From Desulfobacteraceae bacterium (GTDB lineage: Bacteria > Desulfobacterota > DSM-4660 > Desulfatiglandales > Desulfatiglandaceae): a stretch of 6,058 bases of DNA. Made by a program: the position numbers and the translations under genes. Below, piece after piece: positions 1 to 6,058 of this stretch (its first letter is position 1; each line of letters begins with the position of its first letter). Under the pieces are notes generated by a model that saw only the letters and a list, made by a program, of their open reading frames with translations, did no database searches and was not told the DNA's origin. Where the stretch lies: positions 1 through 6,058 of the forward strand of contig JAUVRS010000175.1 in NCBI GenBank assembly GCA_030597505.1, read 5' to 3'.

Positions 1-1447
1 GGCACCGGAAATTACACCAGCCAATGTGGCCCAATATTATTCCCTGGCCAACAGCGTTACCCTAAACGGTATTTTTCTTTATCAATACCTGGTTGAGCAC
101 GGGTTTGATCCCATCATTGTTCAGAATTATGCCACAGTCGAAATAGCGGATTTTCTCCAGGAAGATCCGGTGGGGGGGTGTATCTCAGCCAATTTGACCT
201 GCATGAACGAGATACGGGATAGGGCTGTTCAGATCAAGCAGTTTGCCCCTAGAACGGCTGTGATCGCGGGGGGGATGCTGGTCAAGAAGGCCCTGGATCC
301 CGGTGACGATCTCTCACCACAGGCCAAAGGGTTTTTTTCCACATTTTGTGGGAAGGTCGATGTCTTTGTAATAGAAGCAAAAGGGGAACAGACCCTGTTA
401 AGGCTGCTTTGGGCACTGATCCGGGGGGAGGAAAATATCGAAAGCATACCAAACCTGGGCCTGTTTGACACAAAAGAGAGGCTGGTCCTTACTCCCCGCC
501 AAAGTGAAGAAGTCCTGATGGACACGACGGCCATACCTTGGAAAGACATCCCGGAGGGTTATCTCCGTACCATTTTGCCTGTAAACAGCAGTCGAGGATG
601 TTTCTACAGGTGTCGTTTCTGTACTTACCACTGGTTATTCCCCGAGATCCACTACAAGTCAATAGAGGTGCTCAGAGAAGAACTCAGGGCCCTCAACAGC
701 CTTGGATTTGTCAAACACATCCGTTTCACAGACGACAATTTCACTGCCAACAGGGCAAGGCTCGAGGTGGTACTGCAGATGATAATCAAAGAAGGGTTTT
801 CTTTTTCATGGTCGTCCTTTGCCCGTGCCGGATCTTTAACCCCTGAGCTGGCAAAACTCATGCGGTTGTCAGGGTGTGAGTTTGTTGATCTGGGGCTTGA
901 ATCCGGAAGCCAAACCATCCTGGATAATATGGACAAGAGATTAAAAGTGGACCAATCCGTTGATGCCATCAAGATGCTCGGTGATCATGGTATTTATGGC
1001 AGAGGGAGCTTTATTATTGGCTATCCAGGGGAAACAACGGAGACGTTTTCTGAGACAATCGAATTTATCAACAACAGCGGGCTCCCTTATTATCACCCTT
1101 ACCTTTTCTATTACAGTGGTAATACCCTCGTCCGTGAGGAGAGCGGTCGGTTTGGCCTGGAAGGTCTTGGTCTTGCCTGGCGTCACAACTCCATGGATGC
1201 GGTGGGAGCTGCTCGGTTGATGGGCGAAATGTTGGACAGAGTGGACAAGAGCCTTACAGACGGACATACCTATGTGGAGGAGATCTACAAATTCCTCCGC
1301 GGAGAAGGTTATAAGCCCAACGAAATACTGGCGCTTTTTCGGTTGAAGAGAGAACTCCAGTTGACTATAAAGAGAAGCGAATCAAAAAAACCATTTTCCC
1401 CAAACGTCGAAAAAATTCTTGTGGAAATAGATTCTCTGCTTAGGTGA
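1..1447 (+). CDS. B12-binding-type radical SAM enzyme (class B-like), 5' partial
   Basis: Radical SAM enzyme with an N-terminal cobalamin-binding-like Rossmann domain. Residues are numbered from a GTG at 26, but the frame is open to the window edge and the usual first beta strand is missing, so the true start lies upstream. Residues 1-130 resemble the B12-binding fold, including the VIAGG turn near residue 80; the DxHxxG motif of base-off B12 proteins is not seen. The radical SAM core spans about 180-400. It has the [4Fe-4S] cluster motif C192-x3-C196-x2-C199, a TDDNF segment (D236, D237), the GLESGS strand (E292) and GSFIIGYPGE (327-336) near the SAM site. A W385-x-H387-x-S-M-D391 motif lies near the C-terminus. 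Such enzymes cleave SAM reductively and perform methylations, cyclisations or rearrangements in the cytoplasm. Two ATP-grasp ligases follow directly, which suggests tailoring of a peptide-like metabolite. The substrate is unknown. The family call is firm; the reaction is not predictable. Confidence 0.93.
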   Translation, partial: APEITPANVAQYYSLANSVTLNGIFLYQYLVEHGFDPIIVQNYATVEIADFLQEDPVGGCISANLTCMNEIRDRAVQIKQFAPRTAVIAGGMLVKKALDPGDDLSPQAKGFFSTFCGKVDVFVIEAKGEQTLLRLLWALIRGEENIESIPNLGLFDTKERLVLTPRQSEEVLMDTTAIPWKDIPEGYLRTILPVNSSRGCFYRCRFCTYHWLFPEIHYKSIEVLREELRALNSLGFVKHIRFTDDNFTANRARLEVVLQMIIKEGFSFSWSSFARAGSLTPELAKLMRLSGCEFVDLGLESGSQTILDNMDKRLKVDQSVDAIKMLGDHGIYGRGSFIIGYPGETTETFSETIEFINNSGLPYYHPYLFYYSGNTLVREESGRFGLEGLGLAWRHNSMDAVGAARLMGEMLDRVDKSLTDGHTYVEEIYKFLRGEGYKPNEILALFRLKRELQLTIKRSESKKPFSPNVEKILVEIDSLLR

Positions 1448-1450
1448 GGG
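1446..1450 (+). promoter_or_regulatory. Possible Shine-Dalgarno for the RimK-like gene
   Basis: GAGGG overlaps the stop codon of the radical SAM gene. It lies 11 bases before a GTG (1462) and 14 before an ATG (1465), and it lies inside the frame if the GTG at 1444 is used. It therefore argues for the internal start, although the spacing is long. Nothing purine-rich stands at a suitable distance before 1444. Confidence 0.4.
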
Positions 1451-1464
1451 CGCAAAATCAAGTG

Positions 1465-2400
1465 ATGCTCTTTGGAATACTGAGCGTAAGAAACCATAGG
1501 TACCATCCCAATCGAAGATTGATCGAGGCCGCGGGTGTGAAGGGACATAAGGTCTCAATCATTCATCCCAGGGATTGTTTCTTTGGGATTGGCACTGGTC
1601 AGGTAAAACTGGAAATAAAAGGAGTTGATAAAAGACCCGGTGCCGTCTTGCCCAGGATCGGGGCAACTATTAACGACTATGCCCTTTCCCTTGTGCGGCA
1701 TTTCGAACTCGCGGGTGTTCCTGTGGTAAACGGTTTTGATTCGGTCCTCCTGGCCAGGAACAAGTTTCTGGGCCTCCAGGGTCTGGCCAGACAGGGGATC
1801 CCGGTGCCTGACTCACATCTGGTTGGGAATGTCGCCCTTTTTAAGGAGGCGGTCCGGAAGATCGGCGGTTACCCGGTGGTGGCAAAGACACTTTCAAGCA
1901 GACAGGGGGCGGGGGTGGTTCTGGTGGAGTCACCGGCCACGGCTGAGTTTATCATAAATAACCTGCTTGACAAACGCCAGGGTCTCTTGATTCAGGAATA
2001 TATGCCCCCAAGCGGGCGGCGGGACATCCGGGCCTTTGTTTTGGGGAATCGAATTCTGGGAGCCATGGAACTCAGACCCAAACCTGCGGATTTTCGATCC
2101 AATATTCATTTGACAGGTCGCGGCAGGCCCGTGGAATTGGGAAAGGAACTTGCAAAATTGGCCATCAATTCAAGCCGTGCCCTGGGGCTTGAGATCTCCG
2201 GGACGGATATCATCGTTGATGGCGATGGGAAGGCAAAGGTAGTGGAAGTCAATTACTCTCCCGGGTTTAGGGGCCTTGAGGCTGCAACGGGGCTGGATAT
2301 AGCATCTCAGATTGTCCAATATGTTGAAGAGAATTATGGGGAGACATATGCACATAGCCTTTCTGATGGACAGACTGGACTCCATCAAGCCGGAAAATGA
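1465..2400 (+). CDS. RimK-like ATP-grasp amino acid/peptide ligase
   Basis: ATP-grasp ligase of the RimK family, 311 residues from the ATG at 1465. RimK enzymes activate a carboxylate as acyl phosphate with ATP and join an amine; E. coli RimK adds glutamates to ribosomal protein S6, while relatives (LysX, CofF, MptN types) act on other substrates. The protein aligns from memory along its whole length with RimK. It has an N-terminal strand MLFGILS, PRIG (63-66), ARNK (97-100), ATP lysine K141 before the glycine-rich loop, QEY (E178), DIR (187-189), FRSNIH (210-215), GTD (D248) and metal ligands E261-V-N263 in EVNYSPG. A GTG at 1444 overlapping the preceding stop would add seven residues, but the RimK N-terminus and a GAGGG favour 1465 or 1462. 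Residues after about 291 form a tail beyond the RimK fold, mostly encoded in the overlap with the next gene. The operon context points to metabolite synthesis rather than S6 modification; this is inference. Confidence 0.93.
   Translation: MLFGILSVRNHRYHPNRRLIEAAGVKGHKVSIIHPRDCFFGIGTGQVKLEIKGVDKRPGAVLPRIGATINDYALSLVRHFELAGVPVVNGFDSVLLARNKFLGLQGLARQGIPVPDSHLVGNVALFKEAVRKIGGYPVVAKTLSSRQGAGVVLVESPATAEFIINNLLDKRQGLLIQEYMPPSGRRDIRAFVLGNRILGAMELRPKPADFRSNIHLTGRGRPVELGKELAKLAINSSRALGLEISGTDIIVDGDGKAKVVEVNYSPGFRGLEAATGLDIASQIVQYVEENYGETYAHSLSDGQTGLHQAGK
2338..2343 (+). promoter_or_regulatory. Shine-Dalgarno of the GshB-like gene, inside the preceding gene
   Basis: GGGGAG stands 4 bases before the ATG at 2348, within the coding sequence of the RimK-like gene. 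The spacing is short but workable. It supports 2348 over the upstream in-frame starts at 2312 (TTG), 2321 (ATG) and 2336 (ATG), which would add residues not expected in the GshB family. A weaker GAAGAGA at 2326-2332 could serve the ATG at 2336. Confidence 0.55.
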
Positions 2401-3340
2401 GACCACAAGCCATTTGATGTACGAGTGCAACCAACGGGGGCACTCGGTCTATTTTCTGGAACCTCACGATGTATACATCCGGAAAAATGAAGTGGTCGCC
2501 AGGATGCGAAATATCACTGTGCCCCGGGATCTTTCCATGAAACGGTACTGGCGGAATCTCATCAACTGTCTCAAGAAGGACGAACTCATATTTGAGACCA
2601 TCACGGATCTTGACGCCCTGTTTCTGCGTAAAAACCCTCCCTTGGTCTATCAAACCATGGAGTTTCTTTCGTGGGCCAATGACAAGGTATTCATCATAAA
2701 CAGTACAAGCGGCCAGATTCTGGCAAACAGCAAACTTTACACACTCAATTTCCCCGACATTATTCCGGAGTCTCATGTTTCAAGGGATCCGGCCCGACTA
2801 AAAAAAATAATTGACGATTTTGGGGGCGCCATGGTAGTCAAGCCCCTCCAGAGATACGGGGGCGAGGGTGTGATCAAGGTGAGTATTCTGGATCGCGAAA
2901 ACCTCAATTCTCTGATCAATTACTATGTAAGAGCCTATCGTTCCTATCCTGAGAGAGAGCCGATTATGGTTCAGGAGTATCTGGACGGGGTGAAGGGCCA
3001 AGGTGACGTGAGGATCCTTTTGCTAAACGGCGAAATTATCGGGGCGATGAGAAGAAAACCCGTTGCGGGTGAATTCAGGACCAATATTCACGCGGGAGCC
3101 CGATCGTACCGGCACCAGGTGACATCTGAGGAAAAAAAGATTTGTGCCGTGATCAAAGAACGGCTGGTTCAGGATGGTTTGTTCTTTGTAGGTGTTGACG
3201 TTATTGGAGATAAGATGGTAGAGATAAACTGTGTCAGCCCGGGCGGAATTCCTCGGATAAACCGGCTTGACAATATACGGCTTGAGGCCAAGGTCATAGA
3301 CTTCATTGAAAAAAAGGTTGAGGAAATGAAGGTTGGCTGA
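2348..3340 (+). CDS. GshB-like (glutathione-synthase-type) ATP-grasp ligase
   Basis: ATP-grasp ligase of the prokaryotic glutathione synthase family, 330 residues from the ATG at 2348, close to the usual length. GshB itself joins gamma-glutamylcysteine to glycine. The start IAFLMDRLDSIKP matches the GshB N-terminus closely. Further family landmarks are RRGH-like QRGH (29-32), FLEPHDVY (36-43), LRKNPP (93-98, LRKDPP in GshB), NSKL (127-130), FPDIIPE (135-141), ATP lysine K165 with the GGEG loop (171-174), QEY (E210), GDVRI (219-223), FVGVDVIGD (280-288, D284) and metal ligands E292-I-N294. The next segment reads CVSPGGIPRI, where GshB commonly has VTSPTCIREI, so the acceptor pocket may differ. 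No GshA-type glutamate-cysteine ligase is present here. The gene begins inside the RimK-like gene, implying coupled translation and a joint pathway. Plain glutathione synthase remains possible; a related ligase with another acceptor seems more likely from context. Confidence 0.92.
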   Translation: MHIAFLMDRLDSIKPENETTSHLMYECNQRGHSVYFLEPHDVYIRKNEVVARMRNITVPRDLSMKRYWRNLINCLKKDELIFETITDLDALFLRKNPPLVYQTMEFLSWANDKVFIINSTSGQILANSKLYTLNFPDIIPESHVSRDPARLKKIIDDFGGAMVVKPLQRYGGEGVIKVSILDRENLNSLINYYVRAYRSYPEREPIMVQEYLDGVKGQGDVRILLLNGEIIGAMRRKPVAGEFRTNIHAGARSYRHQVTSEEKKICAVIKERLVQDGLFFVGVDVIGDKMVEINCVSPGGIPRINRLDNIRLEAKVIDFIEKKVEEMKVG

Positions 3341-3369
3341 GTTTCTTGAAAAACAACCAGACGGAATTT

Positions 3370-3380
3370 AGGGGGAGGGG
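3370..3380 (+). promoter_or_regulatory. Strong G-rich Shine-Dalgarno of the solute-binding protein gene
   Basis: AGGGGGAGGGG ends 2 bases before the ATG at 3383; the core GGAGG lies 4 bases and AGGGGG 7 bases upstream of it. It is the strongest ribosome binding site in the window, which fits the excess of binding protein over permease usually needed in ABC importers. Confidence 0.8.
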
Positions 3381-3382
3381 CC

Positions 3383-5119
3383 ATGAACAATAGGAATTCG
3401 ATTCAAGACAAAACGTGGCGTTGCAGGACCTTTTTGGTTGCGACCGCCGCAATGATGCTGCTTATTATGCATGTGTCAAACACGCAAACATGGGCGGCCA
3501 ACATGCTCAAGATGGGGCTTTTGCAGGAACCCAGGACACTCAATATCTGGCGCGCTGGTGACAGATGGTCTTTAAAGGTCCTTGGCCTCATATACCAGCC
3601 CCTCTATGTTCGAAGTCCAGACACGCTAAAGCTCATCCCTTGGCTGGCTACGGAAGACCCCGTGTTTGATCCCCAGGCCCTTTCCTACACAGTCAAACTC
3701 AGGCCTGCCAAGTGGTCTGACGGGACAGAATTCACATCGGCGGATGTGGCGTTTACGGGGCGCTTTATAAAGGAGTTTAGGATTCCCAGATACCTCTCCA
3801 AATGGAAGTTTATAAAAAAGATCGAGACCCCGGACAAACACACGGTAAAATTCTATCTCGAGAAACCAAAGGCAATCTTTCTGACCAGAACACTGGCAAC
3901 CCCCATCGTACAGGAAAAGGAGTGGAGCAAAATTATTGAAGCGGCCAGGAAGACAAAAAAACCACTTGTCAGCCTACTCAATGAAAAAATGAAGAATCCG
4001 GTCGGTACTGGCCCTTTTGTCTTAAAAGACTGGAGACGGGGGGCCTACCTGTTTCTCCAGAAAAACAAGTTCTTTTTTGGTAATGGTCTGAAGATAAGCG
4101 GCAGGTTGCTGGGTCCCTTTATAGATGGCGTTATTTTTAAGATCTATGGCACTTCCGATGCCGCCATTCTCGCTATAAAGAAGGGGAGCATAGATATGTT
4201 TTGGTGGGGCATCCAGTCGGGTTATATCGAGGATCTGAAGGCAAGCCCTGATATCCAGTTGTTCACCAACAAGAGAAGCGCTCTTTACTACATGGGGTTC
4301 AATGTCAGAAAACCCCCTTTTAATGATGCAAACTTGAGGCGGGCGGTGGCCACCCTGATTGATGAGGAATTTATCATTTCTCGAATCCTTCAGGGATATG
4401 GACTCAGGATGTACTCAATCGTGCCATCAGGAAACAAGTTCTGGTATTACCCGGACGTACCCCGGTATTGTGAGGGGTGCAACAGGGAACAGCGCGTCAA
4501 AAAGGCCTATGAGATCCTGGAAGGTGCGGGGTATACATGGGACGTGCCGCCGGTGTCTCCTGACGGAAAGCTCACACGGGGTGAGGTTATCCGGACCCCC
4601 GATGGAAAGCCTTTGGAGAAATTTACGATTCTCACCCCACCGGCAGACTATGACCCCCACCGGGCAATGACCGGCATGATGATGCAGGAATGGCTGAGGG
4701 AACTGGGGGTTCCCGCCTATTCTCGGCCAATGGCCTTTGGCGCCCTGATCCAACAGGTAAAGGTAAAACGAGACTTTGATGCCTTTATCCTGGGGTATGG
4801 AAGGTTGTCCCTTGATCCGGACTATCTGAGGAACTTTTTTATTTCCAGAAATAACAAAAAACGTGGATGGAATATGAGCGGATATAACAACCCAAATTTT
4901 GATCGGATCGCTGATGAATCCGCCGATACCATGAACAGAGAGAAGCGAAGGGCGTTGATATGGGAGATGCAAAAGATAATCCTGACGGATGTTCCCTATA
5001 TCCCGCTATACAACCCCAAACTGGTTGAAGCGACCCGCAAGGGGAGATTCACCGGATGGGTCCAGATGCTTGGCGGGGTTGGGAATTTGTGGTCCTTCTG
5101 TGTATTGAAACCGATTTAA
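3383..5119 (+). CDS. ABC transporter family-5 extracellular solute-binding protein
   Basis: Periplasmic binding protein of the SBP_bac_5 (OppA/DppA/NikA) family, 578 residues, slightly longer than typical members. It captures oligopeptides, dipeptides, nickel chelates or other small ligands and delivers them to an Opp/Dpp-type permease; one begins 55 bases downstream. A Sec signal peptide is clear: basic start, hydrophobic core about 16-31, likely signal peptidase I cleavage after A38 (TWA/AN). C14 precedes the hydrophobic core, so this is not a lipoprotein. Family landmarks include LQEPRTLN near the mature N-terminus, LRPAKWSDGTEFTSADVAF (about 112-130), NPVGTGPF, FNDANLRRAV, KKAYEILEGAGYTW, EWLRELGV, FDAFILGYG and DVPYIPLYNP near the end. 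A C363-E-G-C366 pair lies in the hinge-side segment before KKAYEIL. From memory, a known subfamily has one cysteine there in a CEG-x-x-RE pattern; the second looks less usual. The ligand cannot be read from sequence. Confidence 0.95.
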   Translation: MNNRNSIQDKTWRCRTFLVATAAMMLLIMHVSNTQTWAANMLKMGLLQEPRTLNIWRAGDRWSLKVLGLIYQPLYVRSPDTLKLIPWLATEDPVFDPQALSYTVKLRPAKWSDGTEFTSADVAFTGRFIKEFRIPRYLSKWKFIKKIETPDKHTVKFYLEKPKAIFLTRTLATPIVQEKEWSKIIEAARKTKKPLVSLLNEKMKNPVGTGPFVLKDWRRGAYLFLQKNKFFFGNGLKISGRLLGPFIDGVIFKIYGTSDAAILAIKKGSIDMFWWGIQSGYIEDLKASPDIQLFTNKRSALYYMGFNVRKPPFNDANLRRAVATLIDEEFIISRILQGYGLRMYSIVPSGNKFWYYPDVPRYCEGCNREQRVKKAYEILEGAGYTWDVPPVSPDGKLTRGEVIRTPDGKPLEKFTILTPPADYDPHRAMTGMMMQEWLRELGVPAYSRPMAFGALIQQVKVKRDFDAFILGYGRLSLDPDYLRNFFISRNNKKRGWNMSGYNNPNFDRIADESADTMNREKRRALIWEMQKIILTDVPYIPLYNPKLVEATRKGRFTGWVQMLGGVGNLWSFCVLKPI

Positions 5120-5135
5120 TCATCTGAAAATATAT

Positions 5136-5149
5136 GGCTGGCAACAGCC
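5136..5149 (+). other. Intercistronic hairpin with GNRA tetraloop
   Basis: In the 55-base gap between the binding protein and permease genes, GGCTG (5136-5140) pairs perfectly with CAGCC (5145-5149) around a GCAA loop, a stable GNRA tetraloop. No T-run follows, so it is not a typical intrinsic terminator. In ABC transporter operons such hairpins can protect the upstream binding-protein mRNA from 3' exonucleases and lower permease output. With a 5-bp stem this role is a suggestion, and chance is possible. Confidence 0.45.
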
Positions 5150-5174
5150 CGAGATATGACTTGGAATTAAATCC

Positions 5175-6058
5175 GTGGAACTGAGAAAATACATAATCCG
5201 CAGGCTGATCCAGATTATTATCATCTTTTTTGTGATCCTTACGGTTCTGTTCCTGCTTTTCCGTCTGGCCCCCGGGGACCCCGTCTCCAGAATGGTCGAC
5301 CCTGACATGACTCCCGAGGACTCAGAATATCTCATTTCCCAACTGGGTCTGGATGAGCCGCTCCTGGTTCAGTACGTCATATACATCAAGAATTTTTTTG
5401 TGGGCCAATTCGGTTATTCTTTTCATTATGGGGAGCCCGTGGTCAAGATCATATGGGATCGTTTACCAAACACCATCCTTCTGTTCACCACCTCCATTAT
5501 CCTATCGGCCTTGGTGGGGGTGTTTCTTGGGAAGATAGCCTCCTGGCACAAGGGTGATAAGACCGACGTCTGGCTGACTATCGGCGCTTTGGTGACCCAC
5601 ACCCTTTTTCTGCCATGGCTGGCCCTTATTATGATCTGGGTATTTGGCTTTAAGTTGGGGTGGTTTCCAATAAACGGAATGGTTTCCGAGGAGGTATGGC
5701 TTGACCCGGATTCGGGGGTTCTGACAAAGGCCCTGGATGTCATGTATCATATGGTCCTGCCCCTGACTACCCTGTTTCTCATACACTTTGGCGCCTATCT
5801 GCTGATCATGCGGAGCAGCATGCTGGAGACGCTAAAGGAGGACTATATCCTGACCGCAAGGGCCAAAGGTCTTGAAGAAAAGGTGATTCGGGATCATCAT
5901 GCAGCGCCCAATGCCGCCCTGCCTGTGGTCACCAGTGTGGGCCTCAGCCTGGCCTTTTCCATCAATGGCGGTGCCCTAACCGAGACGGTCTTTTCCTGGC
6001 CCGGAATCGGGAGGGAACTGGTGTTTTCGGTCAGCCAAAACGATTACCCCTTGGCACA
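5175..6058 (+). CDS. OppB/DppB-type ABC transporter permease, 3' partial
   Basis: Inner-membrane permease of the dipeptide/oligopeptide/nickel ABC importer family, 294 residues visible before the window ends. Relatives are usually about 310-340 residues, so only the last few dozen are missing. The GTG at 5175 is the first start after an in-frame TGA at 5157-5159, with a weak GGAA (5163-5166) upstream; the N-terminus VELRKYIIRRLIQ is typical. Membrane segments fall near 11-30, 102-122, 135-160, 190-213 and 250-272. FRLAPGDP (29-36) follows the first segment, as in DppB/OppB, and QLGLDEPLLVQY (56-67) is a family segment. The cytoplasmic EAA loop that contacts the ATPase is at about 223-250 (YILTARAKGL, then NAALPV). 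GALTETVFSWPGIGREL (266-282) is the characteristic C-terminal signature. It follows its binding protein, and the second permease and ATPases probably lie downstream, outside the window. Confidence 0.95.
   Translation, partial: MELRKYIIRRLIQIIIIFFVILTVLFLLFRLAPGDPVSRMVDPDMTPEDSEYLISQLGLDEPLLVQYVIYIKNFFVGQFGYSFHYGEPVVKIIWDRLPNTILLFTTSIILSALVGVFLGKIASWHKGDKTDVWLTIGALVTHTLFLPWLALIMIWVFGFKLGWFPINGMVSEEVWLDPDSGVLTKALDVMYHMVLPLTTLFLIHFGAYLLIMRSSMLETLKEDYILTARAKGLEEKVIRDHHAAPNAALPVVTSVGLSLAFSINGGALTETVFSWPGIGRELVFSVSQNDYPLA

Noticed and set aside
26..28. GTG at 26 as the true start of the radical SAM gene
   Set aside because: The frame is open back to the window edge and the first strand of the B12-binding domain is missing, so the real start should be upstream.
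1444..1446. GTG at 1444 as start of the RimK-like gene, giving a 4-base GTGA overlap
   Set aside because: It is possible, but the added seven residues precede the normal RimK N-terminus, no ribosome binding site stands before it, and GAGGG lies after it.
2267..2776. 169-residue open frame on the - strand
   Set aside because: It lies antisense across both ATP-grasp genes, shows no recognisable domain, and the + strand proteins are well matched to known families throughout.
2800..2807. Run of eight A bases in the GshB-like gene as a programmed frameshift site
   Set aside because: The reading frame and GshB similarity continue unbroken on both sides, so no frameshift is needed.
3341..3382. Possible precursor-peptide gene or promoter ahead of the binding-protein gene
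   Set aside because: The 42-base gap is too short for a peptide gene. A TTGAAA at 3346-3351 has no -10 box at proper spacing, and no hairpin is present.
4427..4972. 181-residue open frame on the - strand
   Set aside because: It is antisense to the binding-protein gene in a region that codes for conserved family-5 segments; no domain is visible.

Overview
The window holds five genes, all on the + strand and tightly packed. In order they are a B12-binding-type radical SAM enzyme (5' end cut off), a RimK-like ATP-grasp ligase, a GshB-like ATP-grasp ligase, a secreted family-5 (oligopeptide/dipeptide/nickel type) solute-binding protein, and an OppB/DppB-type ABC permease (3' end cut off). No RNA gene, mobile element, CRISPR array or clear promoter is visible. 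The only non-coding stretches are two short gaps of 42 and 55 bases.

Organism: base composition is roughly balanced. The binding protein has a signal-peptidase-I-type leader without a lipobox, which is usual in diderm (Gram-negative) bacteria. The oxygen-sensitive class B radical SAM enzyme suggests an anaerobe or microaerophile. A sulfate-reducer-like (Desulfobacterota) or similar lineage would fit, but this is a low-confidence inference because no marker gene is present.

Layout: positions 1-1447 encode the radical SAM enzyme. Its stop codon sits just before the RimK-like gene (preferred start 1465, end 2400). That gene runs 53 bases into the GshB-like gene (preferred start 2348, end 3340). 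After 42 bases carrying a very G-rich Shine-Dalgarno comes the solute-binding protein (3383-5119). Then 55 bases with a small GNRA-capped hairpin lead into the permease (5175 to beyond the window).

How they may work together: two ATP-grasp ligases of different subfamilies, overlapping and therefore very probably translationally coupled, directly follow a radical SAM enzyme. This looks like a small biosynthetic module that joins amino-acid-like units through ATP-activated carboxylates, with one radical-chemistry step such as methylation or rearrangement. A family-5 ABC importer begins immediately downstream. One reading is a pathway that makes a small peptide-like compound (for example a modified gamma-glutamyl peptide or metal-binding peptide) and recovers it, or a metal complex of it, by the transporter. 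The sequence shows the families and the gene order; the product, substrate and functional link are inference.
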